Positions 22,519-33,789 of a DNA stretch of 64,000 nt are shown here, piece by piece; position 1 is the first letter of the stretch; every line of letters starts with the position of its first letter. Origin of the DNA: Strongylocentrotus droebachiensis (Eukaryota; Echinodermata; Echinoidea; Camarodonta; Strongylocentrotidae); NCBI GenBank assembly GCA_035222895.1, contig JAVYIG010000886.1, positions 1-64,000 on the forward strand. Reading direction: 5' to 3'. Position numbers and translations under genes: made by a program. The notes below the pieces were generated by a model that saw only the letters and a program-made list of their open reading frames with translations, had not been told where the DNA came from and searched no databases.

Positions 22519-25500
22519 AAGTGGACACATTTTTTTTTTTTTATTGGTCTCTTAATGTGAAAATTTGACGTTTTGCTCCGTTGGGGGGGGGGGGGGTAAG
22601 GTCAGCTTTTTTAGGTTAACCATGGGAATTTTTTTTTTTTTTTTTTTTTTTAATAAAAATTAAAATTAAAAAAAAATCCAAAAGGGGGGGTTTTTAGAGA
22701 AATTTAGGGGGGGTTTACACACAAAAAATTACCAAAGGGGGGGGGGGGGTTTAACCCCCAAACCCCCCCCCCCCCTGTGTACGCGCCTGCATATAACAAT
22801 AATAACGATAATAATGATGGCGATAAAAACAGTAATATGTCTTGTTTACCCAAGGTAGCCTCATCAGTATCAATACTGTTGTCCTGCAGGCCCTGTCAAC
22901 ATCTTCTTACTCCCGTTTTAGGCGAGCTACCGCGATAAGGAGCTCAAGCATTTCAGCAATTTCTTCCTACCAGGTACAAACTACACCAGGGTGAAGAGTT
23001 GAAAATGTAGATTAACATCTTGCCAAAGGACATTAGTGCCCCGGAGGTACTCGAACCGTGAACCAGACTAGCTACGACACCTTTACATTTGTGTATTATA
23101 TTATTTTCAAAGAACAATATCATAATCATGTTTGGGATACTCACCTTGTTCTCGTTCGCAGATATAGGCATGCTTGTGACCACAGTCATGATCTCTCCAC
23201 TTGTAGGCATCCTGTTGTCGTATCTGGAAGCATTCTTCTCGTGCTTCCCCCGCTCTGAAATTAGAATAACTGATGGAAGATCCATCCATCCAGACCCTCT
23301 CCCCCTGTGATGTCGTCTCTATGCCGATCCATTGCTCCCGCGGTAAAGGAACGATGCCATTCACCATGGACACCAGGAAGTCTTGCTCCTCGCTACTCTC
23401 GATGTAGACTAGATGAAACCCCATTGCTTCACAGTTTATCCTTGCCGTGGCTAGATTCGCATCGGCGGTGCTGAATTGGTAGCAGGATTTGTTGAAACTG
23501 TGCATGCCATCTTCGCATTCTGTCATTAAAGGAAATTGGGGAAAAGAGAAAAGATTAATATGAAGGGGGTGAATTGTATATATCAATGTAGGAACTGTGA
23601 CCTTTAGTTGTCATTAGGAGTCATTTGTTATTCCCACGTTTTAAGTACGTACTTGTCTTTCTGTAAGACTGACTATCGCAAACTATATTAATAGAGACAA
23701 AGATTTCAAGAATAACTGTGTTAAAGATATTATATAAATTGACCGATTTCTTGATGATTGCCTCTCGTTCATGAAAACTGTGTTGAGTATTGAAATATGA
23801 AGCTAGGAATGAAGCACAATTATTTACCGCAAAAGCGATACATTTTTCCTTCTTTTTAAAAAGAAAATGATGATGGGGCTTCTTGATTAACACACTTCGA
23901 CCTTCACCAATCAATAGCATGACAATACCTCGTATAAATTCCAAAGACTTTAAGATTTGATTCCCCCCAATTGAGTCACTGAGCATGAAATGCGATAAAT
24001 TTTTATATTTGTTAAATCAAAAAGCGGCTCAAAATGTACTAAGTGAATTTCCGTTCCTTGTCAGATAATTTTCACCCTTATTTTGCCCCCTCCTCCGGTT
24101 AGATAATCCTGTACTCTCTCATGAATAGGAGGACTTACCAGCGCGAGTATGCCATTGATTTTCCCCAGTAGCAGGAGGTGATACTGTGCACTGCTGGGGA
24201 GGAGCCGTCGCCACGATGGTATCTGACAAGAGATATACAAAACATTTACAACCACAGGCATTATGGATGCAAGTACCTCACCTGAATTAATTAATTTCCA
24301 TGGGCTTAATAGTAAAGTAAGACCCAGGCAATGGGTTAACGGTTAAGCAATGGGTTAACCACACCCATTGGATTTTGTTTTATGGGCCATCATTTTGTTA
24401 GTCGGTCGAGTGATCAAAATACATGGAAATAGATATTCACCTACGGTTTCGGGATGTAAATTAAAGTTAAAGTTAGCCCTTTTTTTGTTCGCTTGCTTTT
24501 CTAATCTTATTGTTTGCATTTGTATATATTCGTAGGTATGTGGTGTGTGTTCGAAGGAAAAGCTGACTAATTTATGTAGCATTTTAAGGAAAAACACCCT
24601 TAGTATAGGGCCTATGCATGATGACATGTGCCTTTTTTTGTTACCGTATTTACATTCCTTGCTCATGTTTCCTTAGTATATGCATCCACATTTGATTACG
24701 TGATAAGTTGTAATTACTTCAAGTTTGAATTTCAAATTTTGAAGCTGAACTACGTGCCAAGTATGTATCCGATAAAGGATGAAACTTACCGGTGATATCG
24801 AAAGCCTGAGAAATAATGACAACATTTTGACCCTGACCAGAATTTGTGAAGGTACCGTGAAGATAGACAACATTAGATGACGACAGGAAGTAGTCATCGT
24901 CCGTGACGAAGCTATTCGCATTGAAGATGTACACATCGTCACTATCCTCTGCGTCAGTTACAGTAATTACGTTACGGGCGTCACCATTAGAAACCGCCAT
25001 AAGGACTTGGGAGTCAGGGGGTCCGTGTATTCTCAACTTATGTACGTAGGGAACGGTTGGGTTGGTAGAAGTCTTCAAGCAGTCAATCTCTGTTCTAGCT
25101 CCTGGAGTGAGATTGATCACTGTAAACACAAAGAAGATACATTTAAACTGTTACCTAAGCTTTGCCATTAACTCTGCTTATAACAATTATTACACAAGAA
25201 ATATTTATATGGTCGACTTAGAACCTAAAACTAATGGTCATATCCACCTCCTTTCCCCCATGGAAGATTCTTTTTCACTTATCAATTTCTCTCACAATTT
25301 CAATCACAATAATTTTGTTGCATTACTCAAAATGACGGGAATGTAATGATGTTATTGTACTATCGGCGCAATATATCATAATTTCGCACCATAATTCAAT
25401 TATACTTTAGTTAATCCTGGCCTATAATTTCAGCTTATTTGTTATTTATTCTTAACCAAGTTAACATATTTACACTTCGTCACAATGTTTATTTTTTCCT

Positions 25501-27706
25501 TGAATTCCTCACTTCTTTCTTTCTTCTCCTATCGTCGCCCTCTCCTCACCCTCTCTCTCTTTCTCTCTCTCCCTCCGTTATGATATGACTCTCCTCCTCA
25601 TTTATTACTGTCCCACATCGTATACCTCTCTATACATGTATCTCCATTACATTACCTCCATCAATAAGATTGTCGTCGGCACAGCAGTTGGGAGTACAGT
25701 GAAGAGAAGTTAGGCCATTAGTGATGCAAGCCCAAACGGTATGATTGGAGAGTACTACATCCTCGTATTGAGTGGTGACATGACACATGTGCGTTGGCTG
25801 TGTAGCTATAAGGATTAAATGTCATAGTAATAATTATCAATACTATTATTATTATCATGATTAAGTGTGTGGCGTCACCTGTGTCAGGGAGGGGGAAAAC
25901 GAACTGAATCACTATGACTCTCGGGTCTCTCCTCCCAATATAATCATGGTTGTAGGATTAATTGGGAATGAGCAGGGGTCCACGACTCCTCAAGAAATAG
26001 TGCAGTAGGTTCTTAACGTACAAAGGTGATGACACGAGGTTTCTATTTAACGTCGTGTCCGAGCAGTGGCAGATCCACCTCCCCTGGCCAAAAATAGGTT
26101 TAAAGAAAAGATGGTAACGATACTTTTACCCTTAGAAAAAAAAAGAAAAGAAGACGGACCCTCTCCCCTGGCAATAAAATATCCCTCAAAGGGGGGGGGG
26201 GGGGGGGGGGGGGGTGTAAACAAAAAAGCAATAGTGCTTCAACCCCATCACCCCCCCCCCTCCCCACCCCCCCCCCCAAAAAAAAATAATAACAAATAAG
26301 AAATAAGTTTTAAAAAAATAGTGTCCGAGGGACGTAGTGTTTTTTACTGTAACATAGACCGCGTCTATGGCACAGGGGAGGGGCATACAACGCACGCTTT
26401 AGTCATCCGCCTGTGTTAGATTCGAACCCACATCTTTGGTTCGACACCGGGATTCGACAATCAAACTAAGCTAATTTAATGATAATAATAATTATTATAA
26501 TAATTATTATTTTAAGAATGATAACAATAATAATAGAAAACTGGATAATGAATGAATTCATTGAAACATGAATAGATAAGTATATGAAGAAAAAGAAATC
26601 AAGAAAAAAAATCAATACAGCACTCGTGTCTCTCTGACTTGCCAGACTCTACACTCCTGGCACTCTACAGTTATTAGCCCAGCTTGTGCATGGCTCCTAT
26701 TATTGCGCTTTTGTAGAAACAAAATTACTGATAGGTATTTCAAATAATATCACAGAGAACGAGAGTAAGGTTGACTGAAATGCGGATTATTCATAATCTT
26801 CCTATGATTGTCAGCATTACGAATAGAGTGATTAAGAGCCTGCAATAACTTAAAAGATAACACGATCATCCTCACATCAGAATTGTCATCCATGTACACT
26901 GTCTAAGTTATTGTAGTATTATATAAACAATAGTAGGAACGGCGCCAGCGATAAGAAATGACCGTATCCGGACACCTACCCCCTGGACATACACCCCCGG
27001 ATAACTACCCCCAGACATCTACACCAGGACATCTACCCCCATACAACTACCCCCTCGAATAGTTGTCCGAGTGGTAGTTGTCCTAGAGGATGGTTGTCGT
27101 AGGGGGTAGTTGTCTGGGGGGTATTTGTCCAAGGGGGTAGATGTCCTAGGGGTAGTTGTCCGGGGTAGTTTTCCTAGGGGGTATTTGTCCTAGGGGGTAG
27201 TTGTCTGGGGGTAGTTGTCCCGTGGTAGTTGTCCCGCGGGGTAGTCATCCTAGAGGGTTGTTGCCCTAGGGGGTAGCTGTCCTAGGGGTAGTTTTCCTGG
27301 GGGGTAGTTGACTGAGGGTGGTTATCCGGGGATGGATGTCCAGGGGGTTGGTGGAACCAGAAATGACTACTGCATGTGGTTAAGAATATCTCTATTTTTT
27401 ACGTAATAGTGACCTGTGAGTTAGCTACATGCGTGCAAGGCAGACCGAATACTTTGATTATTACAGCCTGAAAACGGATATCTATCTTTAGATAAACTAA
27501 CAAACAATTCTTTACCGGTAGCTAGTGTTAGATAAACGTGAAACGATATAACAGTTTAAACAAAATAAATGTTGTTTTCTATCGAACCGAAGTATCATAG
27601 TCTAGAGTATAGTCATATCCTCCAGCCATGGTAACTTGATTCTTTTCTAATACACTATGCTACTGCTGCTTCTCAAAATAACGATGATGATGACATTGAT
27701 AGTAGC

Positions 27707-27747
<41 letters not shown>

Positions 27748-28140
27748 ATAGTAGTAGTAATAGTAGTAGTAATAGTAGTTGTAGTAGTAGTAGAGTTGTT
27801 TTAGTAGTAGTAGTTATAATAATAATAATAATAATGATAATAATGATAATGATACATAATAAATATTATATATATTATATATTTTTTTGAGGGTGTAAAA
27901 CATGATGATGTAATAATGGCTTTGCAAAGTTTTATTTGTCTTTCCTTGACATTTGATCCTTTTCAGCATCTAGATTTTGCCTGTCATTTTTACCACCACA
28001 GATATTGAATATTGCCGCTTTTACTACTAGAACTAATATTAGTAGTACCAACTCAGATACTTCTCCTACTACGCCTGCATGATTTAATATCTTTTCTAAA
28101 AACTATAACTTACCTACAAAAAACTTTCAAGAAGTTTAGT

Positions 28141-28174
<34 letters not shown>

Positions 28175-28480
28175 ATCCTGCTTAAAAAACACACCTTTTA
28201 ACTACTTTTAATTTATCTCTTTAAACAAAAAAGACAGTTCCTATAATTAATTAGGGCTAATATAAATTTAGATGTTAAACATGTGTCATGCACGTTATCT
28301 ATATATTAAATTGGGAAATGATTGCAGTTTTTATTGTAAAGGTTTTGTGATTTTCTTACCACATTCTGATGTCGATGTCGTGCCAGACGCGGTAATGCAC
28401 GCTCGTCCTCCGACTGGCATCGACAGAATTAAGCTTACACAGTATAGTAGCAGATGAACTCTCCTCCTAGGCCAATCCAT
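17305..28480 (-). CDS. G2: lectin/CUB-like transmembrane receptor with long tyrosine tail
   Basis: Ten exons: 28480-28360, 25805-25656, 25119-24790, 24222-24139, 23519-23145, 22148-21871, 21456-21297, 20608-20474, 19057-18964 and 18499-17305. They total 2922 bases (973 residues) with GT-AG at every intron and compatible phases. Order by residue: signal peptide 1-40; Cys-rich module 41-90; CUB-like 91-200; linker 201-228; C-type lectin 229-353; two-exon beta-rich module 354-499; Thr/Ser stalk 500-544; membrane segment about 551-572; tail 576-973. It is a predicted type I cell-surface receptor: an adhesive or lectin-like ectodomain coupled to phosphotyrosine signalling. An in-frame ATG at 28516 would add 12 residues; ATG 28480 is preferred because the hydrophobic core then sits about 8 residues in. 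The ligand is unknown. Confidence 0.85.
18655..18955 (-). mobile_element. SINE copy in G2 intron
   Basis: Shares CTTTCGCATCCTACCG, the GCGCACTTGCTTATC block and the (ATT/ATA)n end with the copy at 20930. It lies in the intron between the membrane and tail exons. Confidence 0.6.
18964..19057 (-). CDS. G2 membrane-spanning exon
   Basis: 94 bases, phase 1 to phase 2, the same phases as the membrane exons of G3, G4 and G5. It encodes a hydrophobic run (VSLLLIFILIIVIIGVTCF) followed by IRRR, a classical stop-transfer signal. A (GA)n tract lies just upstream of its acceptor. Confidence 0.88.
19551..20063. mobile_element. MITE with AAAGGTAATACAAAG ends
   Basis: AAAGGTAATACAAAGTTTTG at the left is matched inverted by AAAACTTTGTAATACCTTT at the right. 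A second, partial copy in the opposite orientation is at 60013-60195. Confidence 0.7.
20096..20320. repeat. (AGT)n tract
   Basis: Imperfect AGT/ATT trinucleotide repeat in a G2 intron. Confidence 0.85.
20474..20608 (-). CDS. G2 Thr/Ser-rich stalk exon
   Basis: 135 bases, phase 1 to 1. It encodes about 45 residues dominated by Thr and Ser, with KPSTSSDSVPQTTSP near its start and an N-x-T site. This is a mucin-like spacer likely to carry O-glycans and to hold the ectodomain away from the membrane. G3 has no equivalent exon; G4 and G5 have a shorter 17-residue one. Confidence 0.8.
20930..21225 (-). mobile_element. SINE copy in G2 intron
   Basis: Contains the family block CTTTCGCATCCTACCGG, then CACCTGGGTGGAGAGTGG and CAATGTCTTGCCAAAGG. 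The head lies at the right and the (ATT)n tail at the left. Confidence 0.7.
21297..22148 (-). CDS. G2 two-exon beta-rich ectodomain module
   Basis: Exons 22148-21871 (phase 1 to 0) and 21456-21297 (phase 0 to 1) encode one module of about 120 residues. It starts GYNGHVPSDGGC, includes GAILLKFGYTI, and ends VTFQARGTGMFEINDVELLI. The last part has the alternating pattern of a jelly-roll strand. I do not recognise the family. G3 has the same pair of exons (33510-33252 and 32997-32877) with the same unusual internal phase-0 intron, which shows that the module is real. Confidence 0.75.
22382..22789. mobile_element. hAT-like MITE with 8-bp target duplication
   Basis: Ends are CAGTGGCGTACGCAGG and its inverted partner CCTGTGTACGCGCCTG. 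The 8-base target CATATAAC is repeated exactly at 22374-22381 and 22790-22797. The interior is mostly G, T and C homopolymers, including a G run of about 57. It lies in a G2 intron. Confidence 0.85.
22800..23095 (-). mobile_element. SINE copy in G2 intron
   Basis: Contains ACATCTTGCCAAAGGACATT and, on the minus strand, GGTTCACGGTTCGAGTACC, a tRNA B-box-like element. The tail side is (AAT)n near 22795. Confidence 0.65.
23145..23519 (-). CDS. G2 C-type lectin-like domain exon
   Basis: 375 bases, phase 1 to 1, encoding a complete CTLD of about 125 residues in one exon. It has six cysteines in long-form spacing, starting ECEDG and ending YICEREQ, and the core motif WIG at the expected place. The carbohydrate and Ca2+ motifs are degenerate: the EPN/QPD position reads GEAREEC, and WND reads WRDHDC. 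Ca2+-dependent sugar binding is therefore doubtful and protein or other ligands are possible. No other gene in the window has this exon. Confidence 0.9.
24790..25119 (-). CDS. G2 CUB-like domain exon
   Basis: 330 bases, phase 1 to 1. It reads TPGARTEIDC, later LRIHGPPDSQVLMAV, and ends with DDDYFLSSSNVVYLHGTF. It is paralogous to the G1 exon (shared TEIDC/TNIDC, DYFLSSSNV) and more distantly to the G3 exon at 35829-36191. It has the beta-strand rhythm of a CUB domain but lacks the standard disulphides. Confidence 0.75.
25656..25805 (-). CDS. G2 small Cys-rich module exon
   Basis: 150 bases, phase 1 to 1, about 50 residues: THMCHV, then SNHTVWACITNGL, then TPNCCADDN. The G3 exon at 36660-36821 has the matching FLCHAH, NDTSWICNYG and IPDCCLDN. 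The shared pattern is C-H ... N-x-T-x-W-x-C-x-x-G ... P-x-C-C-x-D-N. I do not recognise this module in any named family. Confidence 0.75.
26130..26300. repeat. Homopolymer G/C tract
   Basis: Poly-G (about 26185-26214) followed by C-rich and A-rich runs, resembling the cores of the hAT-like MITEs. No clean terminal repeats were found here. It lies in the first intron of G2. Confidence 0.6.
26965..27350. repeat. Inverted minisatellite (GGGGGTAGTTGTCC units)
   Basis: From 27057 rightwards, 15-18-base units GGGGGTAGTTGTCCTA are repeated about 17 times. From 26965 to 27056 the same unit runs in the opposite direction (ACTACCCCC, GGACATCTACCCCC). The outer ends (GGACACCTACCCCCTGGACA and its partner near 27340) match inverted, so the tract can fold into one large imperfect hairpin. 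Confidence 0.8.
27700..27845. repeat. (AGT)n and (ATA)n tract
   Basis: Trinucleotide repeat in the first intron of G2, followed by an AT-rich run. Confidence 0.85.
28360..28480 (-). CDS. G2 signal-peptide exon
   Basis: 121 bases (40 codons plus one base), the same length as the G3 first exon. It encodes MDWPRRR, a hydrophobic core (HLLLYCVSLILSMPV), a likely cleavage site near GGRA, and ends in Ser/Thr residues and SEC. The donor is GTAAG. Confidence 0.85.
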
Positions 28481-28519
28481 AATTATTTGGTTGCCATACC
28501 GGTGTAAATGATGCATACA

Positions 28520-31380
28520 GTTATCCTAGTGGTGTTGTAAGATCCGAGCGAAGCAGTTACGTGAAAGTATGCAAAGTATCAATTTCAGATTAACGCTCAT
28601 AGAAACACGTAAATCACGCAAAACTTAACTAGATCATTGGCTGCGTCACGTCGCAATCATGTTTATATAATGATTAACTTCAGGCAATCTACCCTTTTTC
28701 CTCCACCCACCTATTCTTTCTCCTGTTCAGACCGTTAAACCTTATTTCCTCTCGACGACAACCAAACAGGAAAATGATTAAGGGATATCCATGATAATGT
28801 AGGTGCAATCCAAACCACTGAGCTGAACTCTACTAGACGTTATTCTTCGTTCGGAAGGAAATGCTTCTTGAATGACAGGCATATCATGGATATGAGAAAA
28901 TAAAAGAAAGTGTAAGAACCTCTGTTTCAGGAAATTTGTGACTTAGAAAAGGACATAATCATTGCTTATCTAAAGATAAGAAAAATAATAACAAATTACA
29001 TTTGCGGACAGCCAGGAACTTATTAGCTTTAAAAGACAAATTAAGTATTGAGAATAGTACCCCAAAAAACGAAAATCTATACAAGTATCAATTGAATAGC
29101 ATGGGATGAAAACCAATACCACCCAACCCCCCCCCCCCCCCAAAAAAAAAAAAAAAAAAAAAAAAAAACATGGTACCGAGAGAGCAGGAATTTGCGGGTT
29201 TGAGAGCAGCGAGAGGTCAATAGGGTGAAAGAAAAATTTCTCGGAAAACTAAAATCAATGTCTATTAACACTATAATAAGAATTAGTTAAAATGTTATAG
29301 ATTTATCGCTTAGGCCTATACTAGAGAGCTCTCTCCTGTTGAAATGTGTATCAGGACAAACACCCCCTGGCCCACCTACCCATCGTCTTCCGCCTATTCT
29401 TTCTACTTTTCAGACCGTTATAATATTTATTTCCTAATTACATAATAACAACGGGGCGGTGTGGCATGGGCCTGTAATCCAGCTAAAAATGGAAGTTATA
29501 AACTGATTCAATCGAGGACGCAGGTTCGAACTGAGTCACGTCTTCCGGATTGTGACGTTAAAGGTCGGTCCCCAGACGTAAATAATCATATCTGATTGAT
29601 ACACGTCTGTAAAAACCCAATTACACACACACACACACACACACACGCACGCATACATGACGAAAAACAATCAGAAGAAAGAGTAAGGGATATCCATGAT
29701 AATGTCTACAAAGGCTTTATAATACAGAATCACAACCATCCCCTTCCGCCCGACGCAGATATATACACACCTACCCAGACACTCGTCGCCGCAAACAAAC
29801 ACACCCCTGTTACGCACATCTATCTACCCACACAAAATACACCGAATGATGTAGCACATTAACGCTCTATAACAATGTCTGAGGAGCGGATCCGTTCTCT
29901 TTTCTTCTTTCTCTGTCTGTCTGTCTCTCTATCTATGCCCTTCTCTCTCTCTCTCTCTCTACCAGTGAATATGCTTCAATCCTATTTTTTCGATGGCATT
30001 TTAGCAGATTCTCAACAATCATGGCTTTTTTTTTTCTTCCTCTTGTTATTGTTCTCACTTTTAGGAAATAACTACCGTTTCCGTTCGTTTAAAAATAAAA
30101 TTATATTTAGGGTCGTTCTTATTTCTAAATTTTAACAGTTTTTCTAAAAAGAAATTTTTTAAATACCTTACTAGCATTAACAGAATACTGTAAGAAATTG
30201 AAAATAAAGGTTGATAGGCAAGTTATTCTGATTAATCATGTTTATTGCACATATTATATCCGTCAAGTATAAATCACGACACGATGGTTTAATCTTCATA
30301 TCAAGATCATGGAGAGCTTTACACTCTGATTCAAAATAAACATATGACCACAGATATGAGCTTTTTTCGAAGAATTACAAATGTTATGCAAAAATCAGAG
30401 CTGCAGACTTATAAGCTTATATGTAAATCCAACGGTTTTGTTACAGTATACCCGCTAATATTGCGTATATATAGCATATCACTTTGATCCCATCCCGTCC
30501 TGTTGATGAATAAAAATATTGTACCAGTATTGACATTATTTATGTTTAGTGGTGTGAAATGACAAGTCATGTTGTGTGTCACTGCTTGGATGAAAACCAG
30601 AGAAGTAATAAATGAACTACAGTATATGTCGATGAGACACCATAAAGATAATTTAAGAGGTTGTAATCACATTTTAATGGCATTTGTTGGACACATTTCA
30701 TTTAAATTTCTCAAGAGAACCAATACGCTCAAGTTTGTCTCCGCCGATGCCAACGTTTACATAATTATGTTTAGATTGTTTTCACAGTGGTACGTTAAAA
30801 TTGCTTACACGCAAGCTTCAGGCGGTATGATAAATATATCCTCGGAAAATCAAAACAAATATTATTATTTTATTTCTCTTATTTTAAGCATTTTGGAGAA
30901 TGCAGTCGCAACTTATCAGTAGAATAGAAATATATCACGCTCTACCCAACTATCACTTCAAGATCTAGAGATGTCTCAATAAAGTTTAACCAACATTTTC
31001 TGTATGGGTTTATAAACATTGTAGATGGGCGAAGGCTGGTCACCCCCTCCCCCCACCTTCATGGTACTTTTAAGGGCAATTAAAATGTTATCGTTCGACC
31101 CGTATCGTACCAACAAATTAACCCGATGATGGGCTAATGATAAGCTTTTGTTTAAATATCAGATTCAGGAAATAAAGGTTTTGAGGTTTTGTATTTTGTT
31201 CTCAGACCCATAACAGTGTTTGACTGACTTAGTAGAATATGGAACAAAGTATCATTATAATCATGATAATGTGAATTTACTGCATGTTAGTTGAATTAAT
31301 GCTCTGTTCAGAGCCAGAAGGGCATTAACTTTGTGTTACAGTTTATGAGTTAGTGCCTTTTTGGCTCCAAACCGACGCTT
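28520..31380. other. Intergenic between G3 and G2
   Basis: Apart from a (CA)n-tailed SINE (29451-29647), a C/A homopolymer near 29127-29168 and CT-rich DNA near 29900-29965, I see no gene. The 117-codon open frame at 30569-30922 has no recognisable motif. No TATA box is obvious upstream of G2. Confidence 0.5.
29451..29647 (+). mobile_element. tRNA-like SINE with (CA)n tail
   Basis: A 5' part TGGCATGGGCCTGTAATCC and a B-box-like GACGCAGGTTCGAACTG are followed by CGGTCCCCAGACGTAAATAA, TGATACACGTCTGTAAAA and (CA)n. A very similar copy is at 49485-49679 and a diverged one at 51700-51856. Confidence 0.75.
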
Positions 31381-31386
31381 TATTAT

Positions 31387-31392
31387 TTTATT
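31387..31392 (-). promoter_or_regulatory. Candidate poly(A) signal of G3 overlapping the stop codon
   Basis: On the minus strand the end of the gene reads GGCGAATAAAATAATAAAG, so AATAAA overlaps the TAA stop. If used, G3 would have almost no 3' UTR. Confidence 0.35.
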
Positions 31393-31553
31393 CGCCCAGT
31401 GTCATTAAATCAGAATTCTGGTCGTCCCAATTGCCTTCGTTCATAGTGGAGTTGAGGTACCCGAACTCGACAGAGTCGTGAGATCCCTCGGTATAGGTCG
31501 AGGTTGGTTCGTTTGAATTGGGGCTCCGCGGCTGTCGATTATTATCGAGATAC
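31388..31553 (-). CDS. G3 last exon: short cytoplasmic tail
   Basis: Phase 2 entry, as in G2, G4 and G5, but only about 54 residues. It starts RYLDNNRQP and ends DLMTLGE before TAA. No YxxL motif. The acidic C-terminus is unlike the other tails, so G3 probably signals differently or not at all. Confidence 0.75.
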
Positions 31554-33758
31554 CTGAATATGTAGACAAGAAAGTTAACAATAAAGATAAGACGCCTTTA
31601 ATAAGTTTACGTAATAATACAAAAATTTGCGAAATTTCTTTAGTTTTTATTTATGTAGAATATGATATAGTATCCTGCAGTTAAAATTCCTTTTCTCGTA
31701 AAACGGAAGGTTATTTACCTGTTTTATTTTCAATTCCCGGTTATAAGGCCGTTGTTGGTTTAAGAATGTGTTATTACAGAGCTGAATACTATATCATGAT
31801 AGATCTGCAAGTGTCATCGAGAGAACAATGATATTATTCACGTCTTTTTCACACCGGGTATATGAACAAGGAAATATATTTGCATACATTTATGACTATT
31901 CATTTTGCAGTCAATGGTAATTTCTTAGCAGTTAATCATATGCCATCCGCAAATGTCACTCTTAAAAAGCTTGTCCCACTATCCAAGTTTTGTCCTGCAT
32001 AAATATGATGTAAGTTACATATTGCATTGTACAAGTTGTCATTTACAAACGAGAAAAGAAAATGAATACAATTAATTGAGAGAGAAATTTCGTCTGAACT
32101 TTACCTCTTTTTGAACCACAGGGCTCCCATTATCAAAGCGATAATAAAGGTGATTGAGAGTACCACTGTCACTGATATCACAACCTTATTTGAATCTAAT
32201 GGGTTTAAAAGAAAAAAATACTATATTTTACAATAAAAAAAGCCCGGTTAAAAAGGTATTTTGCTTCACCTGATAATTTACAATTATTATATTTCATATG
32301 CACACTTTCTAATCACCAACAACGGTTAGGCGAAATATATGGAAATTGCCACTGATCTATAAAGTGCAATGTCATGCTTAAGCTAACATTAGGTAACCTT
32401 TTACAGGAAAACTGTTACAATTAATTGAGCTCAAACATCTCGTAAATAATCCAGTGTCGACATTATTATGTACACAGCAAAATGTTCGTCCTATGCACTA
32501 CCTACTCCCCCCATTCGTCCGTGTCATGATTTTGACCAATATATACAATATAGACGATAAATGATTTTTCTTCTTTTGGGGTAATTTTTTCGGGGCTTGC
32601 CCTTGCTTTTACGCCTTGTGCGGATGGTTGGCCCTTATATTCTGGTTGTTGAATAAGGAACTGATTATGAAAAAACATGTCGAGTAATACATGTAGGACA
32701 TATATAAACAATTAAATGGAGTGGTGCTCACAAATAGATAACATTTGGGACCCGATCTATTACATCTTGAATTGTTGTATATTTTTCATATTACTAACGG
32801 ATTGTCGGAAAATTTGCTGGATAGTTTCTTATAAAATTCAACCTTGTACCAGGATAGAAATGCCTGAATCTCTCACCTGCATTATGATTTGGAGAGACTG
32901 TGGTGAAAGGAAGGATTGGCTCTTTTCCATCGTTGAGAATGAGTAGCTGTACGTTGCTTATCTGGACCTCTCCCGCTCCGCTTGCCTTAAACGTTACCTG
33001 AATGTAATACAGACATTTTCAAAAAGAACAATCTTTAAGTACGATATACTGGTATAATGGAATTTTCTACTTTAACGAAGGATTATCCTGGCATTAAGTT
33101 GTATGAGAGTTGGAGCTTAAGGAAATTATCCACCTAATCAGTTTATTCATTTTTTTTTCTGATTTCACAATACGAACATCGTTCTTTTTTCTTTCTCTTT
33201 GGCTTGTTTGTTGTTTCATTTCGTTTTCGTGAAGAAAAAAAATGCACTTACTGTCCAATTAGTAGATTCAAACGAAGAAGCATTGCACGATAAGTTGACT
33301 TGAAGTCCGAACTGCGATAAAGCGTTGTCATCATCGGTAGACATATTACTATGTGATCGCCTACTGACATAATAGGCTGATCTTCCGAGCCATAAGTCGA
33401 TGTGATATTATAACTGAATGATAGCAAAATGGCGCTATCGTTGTCGATGTTGCTGGGAGGTAGGCCAGTATACGTCATACAACCAGATTGGGATCTGTTT
33501 CCTCTGTAACCTGAAGGAGTAATTATGGTTTAAAGCGATAATGAAATGATGAACTTTCTGCCCTAGCGTACTGTGTATTGCACATCGTCATCTCATGATC
33601 AGGCCTAAACAAAATGTTGTATTGTCCTTTACGTGCCAAAACATGGGTCGGTCGGTCAGAATTTTTTTTTTTTCTTCTTTGTTTATTTGTTTCCCCCCTT
33701 CCCTCTTTGGGCTGATATTTCTCAGTTTTGAATGCTATAATAATTTTGTTTCTCTGAA

Positions 33759-33789
<31 letters not shown>

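Noticed and set aside
23621..23986. 121-codon minus-strand frame in a G2 intron
   Set aside because: No acceptor/donor pair keeps phase and it has no similarity to any module of the paralogues.
29460..29490. GCCTGTAATCCAGC-like string recalling primate Alu
   Set aside because: The surrounding sequence is a tRNA-like SINE with (CA)n tail; the match is short and coincidental.
30569..30922. 117-codon plus-strand open frame
   Set aside because: AT-rich intergenic DNA; no motif, no paralogue, and opposite to all host genes.
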